From Osmia lignaria lignaria (lineage: Eukaryota; Arthropoda; Insecta; Hymenoptera; Megachilidae): a DNA stretch of 64,000 nt. The notes below the pieces were generated by a model. The model worked only from the letters and a program-made list of their open reading frames with translations, made no database searches and was not told the origin of the DNA. Shown piece by piece: positions 29,901-45,114 of the stretch (its first letter is position 1; each line of letters begins with the position of its first letter). The stretch covers positions 7,502,001-7,566,000 of the forward strand of contig NC_135032.1 of NCBI RefSeq assembly GCF_051020975.1, read 5' to 3'. The position numbers and the translations under genes were made by a program.

Positions 29901-32900
29901 TATCTAATGTAGATATGGTAATAATGATATTGTTTTTAAATGTACATTACATATCTAATGTAGATATAGTACTAATGATAATGTTATTAAATGCATATTC
30001 ATCTGTGGGAATGAATAAGTATATTACATTATATCTAATGTAGATATGGTAATAATGATATTGTTATTAAATGTACATTGATCTGTTGGAATGAATCAAT
30101 ATATTACATTATATCGAATGTATATATAGTACTAATGATATTGTTATTAAATGTACATTGATCTGTGGGAAGGAATCAGTATATTACATTATGTCCAACG
30201 GAGATATAGTAATAATGGCATTGTTTTTAAATGTACATTACATATCTAATTTAGATATAGTACTAATGATAATGTTATTAAATGCATATTCATCTGTGGG
30301 AACGAATAAGTATATTACATTATATCTAATGTAGATATAGTAATAATGATATTGTTATTAAATGTACTTTGATCTGTTGGAATGAATCAATATATTACAT
30401 TATATCGAATGTAGATATAGTACTAATGATATTGTTATTAAATGTACATTGATCTGTGGGAAAGAATCAGTATATTACATTATATCTAATGTAGATATTG
30501 TAATAATGATATTGTTATTAAATGTACATTACATATCTAATGTAGATATAGTACTAAGGATATTGTTATTAAATATACATTGATCTGTTGGAAGGAATCA
30601 GTATATTACATTATGTCCAACGGAGATATAGTAATAATGGCATTGCTTGTAAATGTATAGTACATATCCACTGTAGATATAGTACTAATGATATTGTTAT
30701 TAAATGTACATTGATCTGTGGGAATTGATCAGTATATTACATTATATTCAATGTAGCTATAGTACCAATGATATTGTTATTAAGTGCACATTCATCTGTG
30801 GGAACGAATAAGTATATTACATTATATCTAATGTAGATATAGTAAGAATGATATTGTTATTAAATGTACATTGATCTGTGGGAATGAATCAATCTATTAC
30901 ATTATATCGAATGTAGATATAGCAAGAATGATATTGTTATTAAATGTACATTGATCTGTGGGAATGAATCAGTATATTACATTATATTCAATGTAGATAC
31001 AGTACCAATGATATTGTTATTAAATGTACATTGATCTGTGGGAAGGAATCAGTATATTACATTATGTCCAACGGAGATATAATAATACTGGCATTGTTTG
31101 TAAATGTACATTACATATCTACTGTGGATATAGTACTAATGATACTGTTATTAAATGTACATTGATCTGTGGGAATGAATGAGCATATAACATTATATTC
31201 AATGTAGATATAGTACCAATGATATTGTTATTAAATGTACATTGATCTGTGGGGAGGAATCAGTATATTACATTATATCTAATGTAGATATGGTAATAAT
31301 GATATGGTTTTTAAATGTACATTACATATCTAATGTAGATATAGTACTAATGATAATGTTATTAAATGCATATTCATCTATGGAAACGAATAAGTATATT
31401 ACATTATATCGAATGTAGATATAGTACTAATGATATTGTTATTAAATGTACATTGATCTGCGGGAAGGAATCAGTATATTACATTATGTCCAACGGAGAT
31501 ACAGCAATAATGGCATTGATTGTAAATGTATATTACATATCTACTGTAGATATAGTACTAATGATATTGTTATTAAATGTACATTGATCTGTGGGAAAGA
31601 ATCAGTATATTACATTATATCTAATGTAGATATTGTAATAATGATATTGTTATTAAATGTACATTACATATCTAATGTAGATATAGTACTAAGGATATTG
31701 TTATTAAATATACATTGATCTGTTGGAAGGAATCAGTATATTACATTATGTCCAACGGAGATATAGTAATAATGGCATTGCTTGTAAATGTATAGTACAT
31801 ATCTACTGTAGATATAGTACTAATGATATTGTTATTAAATGTACATTGATCTGTGGGAATTGATCAGTATATTACATTATATTCAATGTAGATATAGTAC
31901 CAATGATATTGTTATTAAGTGCACATTCATCTGTGGGAACGAATAAGTATATTACATTATATCTAATGTAGATATAGTAAGAATGATATTGTTATTAAAT
32001 GTACATTGATCTGTGGGAATGAATCAATCTATTACATTATATCGAATGTAGATATAGTAAGAATGATATTGTTATTAAATGTACATTGATCTGTGGGAAT
32101 TGATCAGTATATTACATTATATTCAATGTAGATATAGTACCAATGATATTGTTATTAAGTGCACATTCATCTGTGGGAACGAATAAGTATATTACATTAT
32201 ATCTAATGTAGATATAGTAAGAATGATATTGTTATTAAATGTACATTGATCTGTGGGAATGAATCAATCTATTACATTATATCGAATGTAGATATAGTAA
32301 GATTGATATTGTTATTAAATGTACATTGATCTGTGGGAATGAATCAGTATATTAGATTATATCGAATGTAGATATAGTACCAATGATATTGTTATTAAAT
32401 GTACATTAATCTGTGGGAATGAATCAGTATATTACATTATATTCAATGTAGATACAGTACCAATGATATTGTTATTAAATGTATATTGATCTGTGGGAAG
32501 GAATCAGTATATTACATTATATCTAATGTAGATATGGTAATAATGATATTGTTTTTAAATGCACATTGATCTGTGGGAAGGAATCAGTATATCACATTAT
32601 GTCCAACGGAGATATAATAATACTGGCATTGTTTGTAAATGTATATTACATATCTACTGTAGATATAGTACTAATGATACTGTTATTAAATGTACATTGA
32701 TCTGTGGGATTGAATCAGTATATTACATTATATTCAATGTAGATATAGTACCAATGATATTGTTATTAAATGTACATTGATCTGTGGGAATGAATCAATC
32801 TATTACATTATATCGAATGTAGATATAGTACTAATGATATTGTTATTAAATGTATATTGATCTGTGGGAATGAATCAGTATATTAGATTATATTCAATGT

Positions 32901-33229
32901 AGATATAGTACCAATGATATTGTTATTAAATGTACATTGATCTGTGGGAATGAATCAGTATATTACACTATATTCAATGTACATACAGTACCAATGATAT
33001 TGTTATTAAATGTACATTGATCTGTGGGAAGGAATCAGTATATTACATTATGTCCAACGGAGATATAATAATACTGGCATTGTTTGTAAATGTACATTAC
33101 ATATCTACTGTGGATATAGTACTAATGATACTGTTATTAAATGTACATTGATCTGTGGGAATGAATGAGCATATAACATTATATTCAATGTAGATATAGT
33201 ACCAATGATATTGTTATTAAATGTACATT
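26917..33229 (+). repeat. Higher-order unit U4 (6313 bp, copy of U2)
   Basis: Same length as U2 and aligned to it at a constant offset of 14649 bp, including the 1185-bp internal tandem duplication. Tag at 27197-27204. I noticed no substitution against U2 by eye, though I did not check every base. It opens macro-unit copy 2. Confidence 0.9.
28343..30712 (+). repeat. 1185-bp tandem duplication, both copies (in U4)
   Basis: Copies at 28343-29527 and 29528-30712, at the +14649 position of the pair in U2. The duplication therefore predates the macro-unit duplication, which gives a relative order of events. Confidence 0.92.
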
Positions 33230-33630
33230 GATCTGTGGGGAGGAATCAGTATATTACATTATATCTAATGTAGATATGGTAATAATGATATTGTTATTAA
33301 ATGTACATTACATATCTAATGTAGATATAGTACTAATGATATTGTTAATAAATACACATTCATCTGTGGGAACGAATAACTATATTACATTATATCGAGT
33401 GTAGATATAGTACTAAGGATGTTGTTATTAAATATACATTGCTCTGTGGGAATGAATCAGTATATTACATTATATTCAATGTAGATATAGTACCAATGAT
33501 ATTGTTATTACTCGCACATTGATCTGTGGGAACGAATAAGTATATTACATTATATCTAATGTAGATATAGTAATAATGACATTGTTATTAAATGTACATT
33601 GCTCTGTGGGAAAGAATCAGTATATTACAT

Positions 33631-33647
33631 TATCTCCAACGGAGATA
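33631..33647. other. Private hairpin from one substitution in U5
   Basis: tatctcc, aac, ggagata: 7-bp perfect arms with a 3-nt centre. The U3 copy has g at 18985 where U5 has c at 33634, and only the c completes the arms. Probably a chance mutation; useful as a marker separating the two macro-unit copies. Confidence 0.7.
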
Positions 33648-36600
33648 TGGTAATAATGGCATTGTTTGTAAATGTATATTACATATCTACCGTAGATATA
33701 GTACTAATGATATTGCTATTAAATGTACATTGATCTGTGGGAAGGAATCAGTATATTACATTATATTCAATGTAGATATAGTACCAATGATATTGTTATT
33801 AAATGTACATTGATCTGTGGGAAAGTATCAGTATATTACATTATATCAAATGTAGATATGGTAATAATGATATTGTTATTAAATGTACATTACATATCTA
33901 ATGTAGATATAGTACTAATGATATTGTTAACAAATACACATTCATCTGTGGGAACGAATAACTATATTACATTATATCGAATGTAGATATAGTACTAAGG
34001 ATATTGTTATTAAATATACATTGATCTGTTGGAAGGAATCAGTATATTACATTACGTCCAACGAAGATATAGTAATAATGGCATTGTTTGTAAATGTATA
34101 TCACATATCTACTGTAGATATAGTACTAATGATATTGTTATTAAATGTACATTGATCTGTGGGAATTGATCAGTATATTACATTATATTCAATGTCGATA
34201 TAGTACCAATGATATTGTTATTAAGTGCACATTCATCTGTGGGAACGAATAAGTATATTACATTATATCTAATGTAGATATAGTAAGAATGATATTGTTA
34301 TTAAATGTACATTAATCTGTGGGAATGAATCAGTATATTAGATTATATCGAATGTAGATATAGTAAGAATGATATTGTTATTAAATGTACATTGATCTGT
34401 GGGAATGAATCAATCTATTACATTATATCGAATGTAGATATAGTACTAATGATATTGTTATTAAATGTACATTGATCTGTGGGAATGAATCACTATATTA
34501 GATTATATTCAATGCAGATATAGTACCAATGATATTGTTATTAAATGTACATTGATCTGTGGGAATGAATCAGTATATTACATTAGATCGAATGTAGATA
34601 TAGTACTAATGATATTGTTATTAAATGTACATTGATCTGTGGGAAAGAATCAGTATATTACATTATATCTAATGTAGATATGGTAATAATGATATTGTTA
34701 TTAAATGTACATTACATATCTATTGTAGATATAGTACTAAGGATATTGTTATTAAGTATACATTGATCTGTTGGAAGGAATCAGTATACTACATTATGTC
34801 CAACGGAGATATAGTAATAATGGCATTGTTTGTAAATGTATATTACATATCTACTGTAGATATAGTACTAATGATATTGTTATAAAATGTACATTGATCT
34901 GTGGGAATGAATCAGTATATTACATTATATTCAATGTAGATATAGTACCAATGATATTGTTATTAAATGTACATTGATCTGTGGGAACGAATCAGCATAT
35001 TACATTATATTCAATGTAGATGTAGTACCAATGATATTGTTATTAAATGTACATTGATCTGTGGGAATGAGTCTGTATATGACATTATACCTAATGTAGA
35101 TAGAGCAATAACGATACTGTTATTAAATGTACATTGATCTGTGGGAATGAATCAATCTATTACATTATATCGAATGTATATTACATTATATTCAATGTAG
35201 ATATAGTACCAATGATATTGTTATTAAGTGCACATTCATCTGTGGGAACGAATAAGTATATTACATTATATCTAATGTAGATATAGTAAGAATGATATTG
35301 TTATTAAATGTACATTAATCTGTGGGAATGAATCAGTATATTAGATTATATCGAATGTAGATATAGTACCAATGATATTGTTATTGAATGTACATTGATC
35401 TGTGGGAATGAATCAGTATATTACATTATATTCAATGTAGATACAGTACCAATGATATTGTTATTAAATGTACATTGATCTGTGGGAAGGAATCAGTATA
35501 TTACATTATATCTAATGTAGATATGGTAATAATGATATTGTTTTTAAATGTACATTACATATCTAATGTAGATATAGTACTAATGATAATGTTATTAAAT
35601 GCATATTCATCTGTGGGAATGAATAAGTATATTACATCATATCTAATGTAGATATGGTAATAATGATATTGTTATTAAATGTACATTGATCTGTTGGAAT
35701 GAATCAATATATTACATTATATCGAATGTATATATAGTACTAATGACATTGTTATTAAATGTACATTGATCTGTGGGAAGGAATCAGTATATTACATTAT
35801 GTCCAACGGAGATATAGTAATAATGGCATTGTTTTTAAATGTACATTACATATCTAATTTAGATATAGTACTAATGATAATGTTATTAAATGCATATTCA
35901 TCTGTGGGAACGAATAAGTATATTACATTATATCTAATGTAGATATAGTAATAATGATATTGTTATTAAATGTACTTTGATCTGTTGGAATGAATCAATA
36001 TATTACATTATATCGAATGTAGATATAGTACTAATGATATTGTTATTAAATGTACATTGATCTGTGGGAAAGAATCAGTATATTACATTATATCTAATGT
36101 AGATATTGTAATAATGATATTGTTATTAAATGTACATTACATATCTAATGTAGATATAGTACTAAGGATATTGTTATTAAATATACATTGATCTGTTGGA
36201 AGGAATCAGTATATTACATTATGTCCAACGGAGATATAGTAATAATGGCATTGCTTGTAAATGTATAGTACATATCCACTGTAGATATAGTACTAATGAT
36301 ATTGTTATTAAATGTACATTGATCTGTGGGAATTGATCAGTATATTACATTATATTCAATGTAGCTATAGTACCAATGATATTGTTATTAAGTGCACATT
36401 CATCTGTGGGAACGAATAAGTATATTACATTATATCTAATGTAGATATAGTAAGAATGATATTGTTATTAAATGTACATTGATCTGTGGGAATGAATCAA
36501 TCTATTACATTATATCGAATGTAGATATAGCAAGAATGATATTGTTATTAAATGTACATTGATCTGTGGGAATTGATCAGTATATTACATTATATTCAAT

Positions 36601-36880
36601 GTAGATATAGTACCAATGATATTGTTATTAAGTGCACATTCATCTGTGGGAACGAATAAGTATATTACATTATATCTAATGTAGATATAGTAAGAATGAT
36701 ATTGTTATTAAATGTACATTGATCTGTGGGAATGAATCAATCTATTACATTATATCGAATGTAGATATAGTAAGAATGATATTGTTATTAAATGTACATT
36801 GATCTGTGGGAATGAATCAATCTATTACATTATATCGAATGTAGATATAGTACTAATGATATTGTTATTAAATGTATATT

Positions 36881-39800
36881 GATCTGTGGGAATGAATCAG
36901 TATATTAGATTATATTCAATGTAGATATGGTACCAATGATATTGTTATTAAATGTACATTGATCTGTGGGAATGAATCAGTATATTGCATTATATTCAAT
37001 GTAGATACAGTACCAATGATATTGTTATTAAATGTACATTGATCTGTGGGAAGGAATCAGTATATTACATTATGTCCAACGGAGATATAATAATACTGGC
37101 ATTGTTTGTAAATGTACATTACATATCTACTGTGGATATAGTACTAATGATACTGTTATTAAATGTACATTGATCTGTGGGAATGAATGAGCATATAACA
37201 TTATATTCAATGTAGATATAGTACCAATGATATTGTTATTAAATGTACATTGATCTGTGGGGAGGAATCAGTATATTACATTATATCTAATGTAGATATG
37301 GTAATAATGATATGGTTTTTAAATGTACATTACATATCTAATGTAGATATAGTACTAATGATAATGTTATTAAATGCATATTCATCTATGGAAACGAATA
37401 AGTATATTACATTATATCGAATGTAGATATAGTACTAATGATATTGTTATTAAATGTACATTGATCTGCGGGAAGGAATCAGTATATTACATTATGTCCA
37501 ACGGAGATACAGCAATAATGGCATTGATTGTAAATGTATATTACATATCTACTGTAGATATAGTACTAATGATATTGTTATTAAATGTACATTGATCTGT
37601 GGGAAAGAATCAGTATATTACATTATATCTAATGTAGATATTGTAATAATGATATTGTTATTAAATGTACATTACATATCTAATGTAGATATAGTACTAA
37701 GGATATTGTTATTAAATATACATTGATCTGTTGGAAGGAATCAGTATATTACATTATGTCCAACGGAGATATAGTAATAATGGCATTGCTTGTAAATGTA
37801 TAGTACATATCTACTGTAGATATAGTACTAATGATATTGTTATTAAATGTACATTGATCTGTGGGAATTGATCAGTATATTACATTATATTCAATGTAGA
37901 TATAGTACCAATGATATTGTTATTAAGTGCACATTCATCTGTGGGAACGAATAAGTATATTACATTATATCTAATGTAGATATAGTAAGAATGATATTGT
38001 TATTAAATGTACATTGATCTGTGGGAATGAATCAATCTATTACATTATATCGAATGTAGATATAGTAAGAATGATATTGTTATTAAATGTACATTGATCT
38101 GTGGGAATTGATCAGTATATTACATTATATTCAATGTAGATATAGTACCAATGATATTGTTATTAAGTGCACATTCATCTGTGGGAACGAATAAGTATAT
38201 TACATTATATCTAATGTAGATATAGTAAGAATGATATTGTTATTAAATGTACATTGATCTGTGGGAATGAATCAATCTATTACATTATATCGAATGTAGA
38301 TATAGTAAGATTGATATTGTTATTAAATGTACATTGATCTGTGGGAATGAATCAGTATATTAGATTATATCGAATGTAGATATAGTACCAATGATATTGT
38401 TATTAAATGTACATTAATCTGTGGGAATGAATCAGTATATTACATTATATTCAATGTAGATACAGTACCAATGATATTGTTATTAAATGTATATTGATCT
38501 GTGGGAAGGAATCAGTATATTACATTATATCTAATGTAGATATGGTAATAATGATATTGTTTTTAAATGCACATTGATCTGTGGGAAGGAATCAGTATAT
38601 CACATTATGTCCAACGGAGATATAATAATACTGGCATTGTTTGTAAATGTATATTACATATCTACTGTAGATATAGTACTAATGATACTGTTATTAAATG
38701 TACATTGATCTGTGGGAATGAATCAGTATATTAGATTATATTCAATGTAGATATGGTACCAATGATATTGTTATTAAATGTACATTGATCTGTGGGAATG
38801 AATCAGTATATTACATTATATTCAATGTAGATACAGTACCAATGATATTGTTATTAAATGTACATTGATCTGTGGGAAGGAATCAGTATATTACATTATG
38901 TCCAACGGAGATATAATAATACTGGCATTGTTTGTAAATGTACATTACATATCTACTGTGGATATAGTACCAATGATACTGTTATTAAATGTACATTGAT
39001 CTGTGGGAATGAATGAGCATATAACATTATATTCAATGTAGATATAGTACCAATGATATTGTTATTAAATGTACATTGATCTGTGGGGAGGAATCAGTAT
39101 ATTACATTATATCTAATGTAGATATGGTAATAATGATATGGTTTTTAAATGTACATTACATATCTAATGTAGATATAGTACTAATGATAATGTTATTAAA
39201 TGCATATTCATCTATGGGAACGAATAAGTATATTACATTATATCGAATGTAGATATAGTACTAATGATATTGTTATTAAATGTACATTGATCTGCGGGAA
39301 GGAATCAGTATATTACATTATGTCCAACGGAGATACAGCAATAATGGCATTGATTGTAAATGTATATTACATATCTACTGTAGATATAGTACTAATGATA
39401 TTGTTATTAAATGTACATTGATCTGTGGGAAAGAATCAGTATATTACATTATATCTAATGTAGATATTGTAATAATGATATTGTTATTAAATGTACATTA
39501 CATATCTAATGTAGATATAGTACTAAGGATATTGTTATTAAATATACATTGATCTGTTGGAAGGAATCAGTATATTACATTATGTCCAACGGAGATATAG
39601 TAATAATGGCATTGCTTGTAAATGTATAGTACATATCTACTGTAGATATAGTACTAATGATATTGTTATTAAATGTACATTGATCTGTGGGAATTGATCA
39701 GTATATTACATTATATTCAATGTAGATATAGTACCAATGATATTGTTATTAAGTGCACATTCATCTGTGGGAACGAATAAGTATATTACATTATATCTAA

Positions 39801-40532
39801 TGTAGATATAGTAAGAATGATATTGTTATTAAATGTACATTGATCTGTGGGAATGAATCAATCTATTACATTATATCGAATGTAGATATAGTAAGAATGA
39901 TATTGTTATTAAATGTACATTGATCTGTGGGAATTGATCAGTATATTACATTATATTCAATGTAGATATAGTACCAATGATATTGTTATTAAGTGCACAT
40001 TCATCTGTGGGAACGAATAAGTATATTACATTATATCTAATGTAGATATAGTAAGAATGATATTGTTATTAAATGTACATTGATCTGTGGGAATGAATCA
40101 ATCTATTACATTATATCGAATGTAGATATAGTAAGATTGATATTGTTATTAAATGTACATTGATCTGTGGGAATGAATCAGTATATTAGATTATATCGAA
40201 TGTAGATATAGTACCAATGATATTGTTATTAAATGTACATTAATCTGTGGGAATGAATCAGTATATTACATTATATTCAATGTAGATACAGTACCAATGA
40301 TATTGTTATTAAATGTATATTGATCTGTGGGAAGGAATCAGTATATTACATTATATCTAATGTAGATATGGTAATAATGATATTGTTTTTAAATGCACAT
40401 TGATCTGTGGGAAGGAATCAGTATATCACATTATGTCCAACGGAGATATAATAATACTGGCATTGTTTGTAAATGTATATTACATATCTACTGTAGATAT
40501 AGTACTAATGATACTGTTATTAAATGTACATT
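36881..40532 (+). repeat. 1826-bp tandem duplication in U5 (two copies)
   Basis: Copies at 36881-38706 and 38707-40532, at +14809 from the pair in U3, with the same diagnostic differences between copies. The 1826-bp event is therefore older than the macro-unit duplication. Confidence 0.9.
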
Positions 40533-41725
40533 GATCTGTGGGATTGAATCAGTATATTACATTATATTCAATGTAGATATAGTACCAATGATATTGTTAT
40601 TAAATGTACATTGATCTGTGGGAATGAATCAATCTATTACATTATATCGAATGTAGATATAGTACTAATGATATTGTTATTAAATGTATATTGATCTGTG
40701 GGAATGAATCAGTATATTAGATTATATTCAATGTAGATATAGTACCAATGATATTGTTATTAAATGTACATTGATCTGTGGGAATGAATCAGTATATTAC
40801 ACTATATTCAATGTACATACAGTACCAATGATATTGTTATTAAATGTACATTGATCTGTGGGAAGGAATCAGTATATTACATTATGTCCAACGGAGATAT
40901 AATAATACTGGCATTGTTTGTAAATGTACATTACATATCTACTGTGGATATAGTACTAATGATACTGTTATTAAATGTACATTGATCTGTGGGAATGAAT
41001 GAGCATATAACATTATATTCAATGTAGATATAGTACCAATGATATTGTTATTAAATGTACATTGATCTGTGGGGAGGAATCAGTATATTACATTATATCT
41101 AATGTAGATATGGTAATAATGATATGGTTTTTAAATGTACATTACATATCTAATGTAGATATAGTACTAATGATAATGTTATTAAATGCATATTCATCTA
41201 TGGGAACGAATAAGTATATTACATTATATCGAATGTAGATATAGTACTAATGATATTGTTATTAAATGTACATTGATCTGCGGGAAGGAATCAGTATATT
41301 ACATTATGTCCAACGGAGATACAGCAATAATGGCATTGATTGTAAATGTATAGTACATATCTACTGTAGATATAGCACTAATGATATTGTTATTAAATGT
41401 ACATTGATCTGTGGGAATTGATCAGTATATTACATTATATTCAATGTAGATATAGTACCAATGATATTGTTATTAAGTGCACATTCATCTGTGGGAACGA
41501 ATAAGTATATTACATTATATCTAATGTAGATATAGTAAGAATGATATTGTTATTAAATGTACATTGATCTGTGGGAATGAATCAATCTATTACATTATAT
41601 CGAATGTAGATATAGTAAGAATGATATTGTTATTAAATGTACATTGATCTGTGGGAATTGATCAGTATATTACATTATATTCAATGTAGATATAGTACCA
41701 ATGATATTGTTATTAAGTGCACATT

Positions 41726-44700
41726 CATCTGTGGGAATGAATCAGTATATTAGATTATATCGAATGTAGATATAGTACCAATGATATTGTTATTAAATGT
41801 ACATTGATCTGTGGGAATGAATCAGTATATTACATTATATTCAATGTAGATACAGTACCAATGATATTGTTATTAAATGTACATTGATCTGTGGGAAGGA
41901 ATCAGTATATTACATTATATCTAATGTAGATATGGTAATAATGATATTGTTTTTAAATGTACATTACATATCTAATGTAGATATAGTACTAATGATAATG
42001 TTATTAAATGCACATTCATCTGTGGGACCGAATAAGTATATTACATTATATCTAATGTAGATATAGTAATAATGATATTGCTATTAAATGTACACTGATC
42101 TGTGGGAATGAATCAGTATATTAGATTATATTCAATGTAGATATAGTACCAATGATATTGTTATTAAATGTACATTGATCTGTGGGAATGAATCTATCTA
42201 TTACATTATATCGAATGTAGATATAGTACTAATGATATTGTTATTAAATGTACATTGATCTGTGGGAAGGAATCAGTATATTACATTATGTCCAACGGAG
42301 ATATAGTAATAATGGCATTGATTGTAAATGTATATTACATATCTACTGTAGATATAGTACTAATGATATTGTTATTAAATGTACATTGATCTGTGGGAAG
42401 GAATCAGTATATTACATTATATCTAATGTAGATATGGTAATAATGATATTGTTATTAAATGTACATTACATATCTAATGTAGATATAGTACTAAGGATAT
42501 TGTTATTAAATATACATTGATCTGTTGGAAGGAATTAGTATATTACATTATGTCCAACGGAGATATAGTAATAATGGCATTGTTTGTAAATGTATATTAC
42601 ATATCTACTGTAGATATAGTACTAATGATATTGTTATTAAATGTACATTGATCTGTGGGAATTAATCAGTATATTACATTATATTCAATGTACATATAGT
42701 ACCAATGATATTGTTATTAAGTGCACATTCATCTGTGGGAACGAATAAGTATATTACATTATATCTAATGTAGATATAGTAAGAATGATATTGTTATTAA
42801 ATGTACATTGATCTGTGGGAATGAATCAATCTATTACATTATATCGAATGTAGATATGGTAATAATGATATTGTTTTTAAATGCACATTGATCTGTGGGA
42901 AGGAATCAGTATATCACATTATGTCCAACGGAGATATAATAATACTGGCATTGTTTGTAAATGTATATTACATATCTACTGTAGATATAGTACTAATGAT
43001 ACTGTTATTAAATGTACATGGATCTGTGGGATTGAATCAGTATATTACATTATATTCAATGTAGATATAGTACCAATGATATTGTTATGAAATGTACATT
43101 GATCTGTGGGAATGAATCAATCTATTACATTATATCGAATGCAGATATAGTACTAATGATATTGTTATTAAATGTACATTGATCTGTGGGAATTGATCAG
43201 TATATTACATTATATTCAATGTAGATATAGTACCAATGATATTGTTATTCAGTGCACATTCATCTGTGGGAACGAATAAGTATATTACATTATATCTAAT
43301 GTAGATATAGTAAGAATGATATTGTTATTAAATGTACATTGATCTGTGGGAATGAATCAATCTATTACATTATATCGAATGTAGGTATAGTAAGAATGAT
43401 ATTGTTATTAAATGTACATTGATCTGTGGGAATTGATCAGTATATTACATTATATTCAATGTAGATATAGTACCAATGATATTGTTATTAAGTGCACATT
43501 CATCTGTGGGAACGAATAAGTATATTACATTATATCTAATGTAGATATAGTAAGAATGATATTGTTATTAAATGTACATTGATCTGTGGGAATGAATCAA
43601 TCTAGTACATTATATCGAATGTAGATATAGTAAGATTGATATTGTTATTAAATGTACATTGATCTGTGGGAATGAATCAGTATATTAGATTATATCGAAT
43701 GTAGATATAGTACCAATGATATTGTTATTAAATGTACATTAATCTGTGGGACTGAATCAGTATATTACATTATATTCAATGTAGATACAGTACCAATGAT
43801 ATTGTTATTAAATGTACATTGATCTGTGGGAAGGAATCAGTATATTACATTATACCTAATGTAGATATGGTAATAATGATATTGTTTTTAAATGCACATT
43901 GATCTGTGGGAAGGAATCAGTATATCACATTATGTCCAACGGAGATATAATAATACTGGCATTGTTTGTAAATGTATATTACATATCTACTGTAGATATA
44001 GTACTAATGATACTGTTATTAAATGTACATTGATCTGTGGGATTGAATCAGTATATTACATTATATTCAATGTAGATATAGTACCAATGATATTGTTATT
44101 AAATGTACATTGATCTGTGGGAATGAATCAATCTATTACATTATATCGAATGTAGATATAGTACTAATGATATTGTTATTAAATGTATATTGATCTGTGG
44201 GAATGAATCAGTATATTAGATTATATTCAATGTAGATATAGTACCAATGATATTGTTATTAAATGTACATTGATCTGTGGGAATGAATCAGTATATTACA
44301 CTATATTCAATGTACATACAGTACCAATGATATTGTTATTAAATGTACATTGATCTGTGGGAAGGAATCAGTATATTACATTATGTCCAACGGAGATATA
44401 ATAATACTGGCATTGTTTGTAAATGTACATTACATATCTACTGTGGATATAGTACTAATGATACTGTTATTAAATGTACATTGATCTGTGGGAATGAATG
44501 AGCATATAACATTATATTCAATGTAGATATAGTACCAATGATATTGTTATTAAATGTACATTGATCTGTGGGGAGGAATCAGTATATTACATTATATCTA
44601 ATGTAGATATGGTAATAATGATATGGTTTTTAAATGTACATTACATATCTAATGTAGATATAGTACTAATGATAATGTTACTAAATGCATATTCATCTAT

Positions 44701-45114
44701 GGGAACGAATAAGTATATTACATTATATCGAATGTAGATATAGTACTAATGATATTGTTATTAAATGTACATTGATCTGCGGGAAGGAATCAGTATATTA
44801 CATTATGTCCAACGGAGATACAGCAATAATGGCATTGATTGTAAATGTATATTACATATCTACTGTAGATATAGTACTAATGATATTGTTATTAAATGTA
44901 CATTGATCTGTGGGAAGGAATCAGTATATTACATTATATCTAATGTAGATATGGTAATAATGATATTGTTTTTAAATGTACATTACATATCTAATGTAGA
45001 TATAGTACTAATGATAATGTTATTAAATGCACATTCATCTGTAGGACCGAATAAGTATATTACATTATATCTAATGTAGATATAGTAATAATGATATTGC
45101 TATTAAATGTACAC
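41726..45114 (+). repeat. Mosaic transition zone between U and V families
   Basis: It contains only satellite monomers, but their order matches neither U nor V throughout. It opens with a hybrid monomer (cattcatctg joined to aatgaatcag). Then comes a block with the rare gggaccgaataag variant (gaccg at 42026), a U-like stretch from about 42858 to 44880, and a second copy of the gaccg block starting near 44885. Two S2 stretches repeat at 1011-bp spacing (about 42858-43170 and 43869-44180; 1011 = 12x80+51). Private substitutions such as tacatggatctg and gttatgaaatg near 43015-43090 show less homogenisation than in U. Confidence 0.85.
41870..42857 (+). repeat. gaccg block, copy 1 (about 990 bp)
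   Basis: It repeats at about 44889-45876 with a constant offset of 3019 bp. Shared rare features are gggaccgaataag (one copy reads taggaccg), tgctattaaatgtacactg, gaatctatctatt, gaaggaattag and gggaattaatcag. Differences include ccaacggag against ccaacagag and tctactg against tctgctg. Boundaries are good to about one monomer. Confidence 0.82.

Larger units (their letters stand above)
26917..41725 (+). repeat. Macro-unit copy 2 (U4+U5, 14809 bp)
   Basis: Second tandem copy, differing from copy 1 by one 160-bp indel and, as far as I saw, three substitutions. The near-identity means a very recent duplication, recent gene conversion, or an assembly effect. Confidence 0.92.
33230..41725 (+). repeat. 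Higher-order unit U5 (8496 bp, copy of U3 plus 160 bp)
   Basis: Aligns to U3 at offset 14649 up to about 34977, then at 14809 after a 160-bp block (two long monomers, 34978-35137 region) that U3 lacks. Substitutions seen against U3: 33634 g to c, 36239 a to g, 36987 a to g (written U3 to U5). Tag at 33510-33517. Its 1826-bp tandem duplication is at 36881-40532. At 41726 the pattern leaves the U family: cattcatctg is joined to aatgaatcag, a hybrid monomer. Confidence 0.88.

Noticed and set aside
36985..37173. Apparent extra open frame found only in U5
   Set aside because: It exists only because of the a-to-g change at 36987, which creates an atg in the repeat. The same DNA in U3 and elsewhere lacks it.
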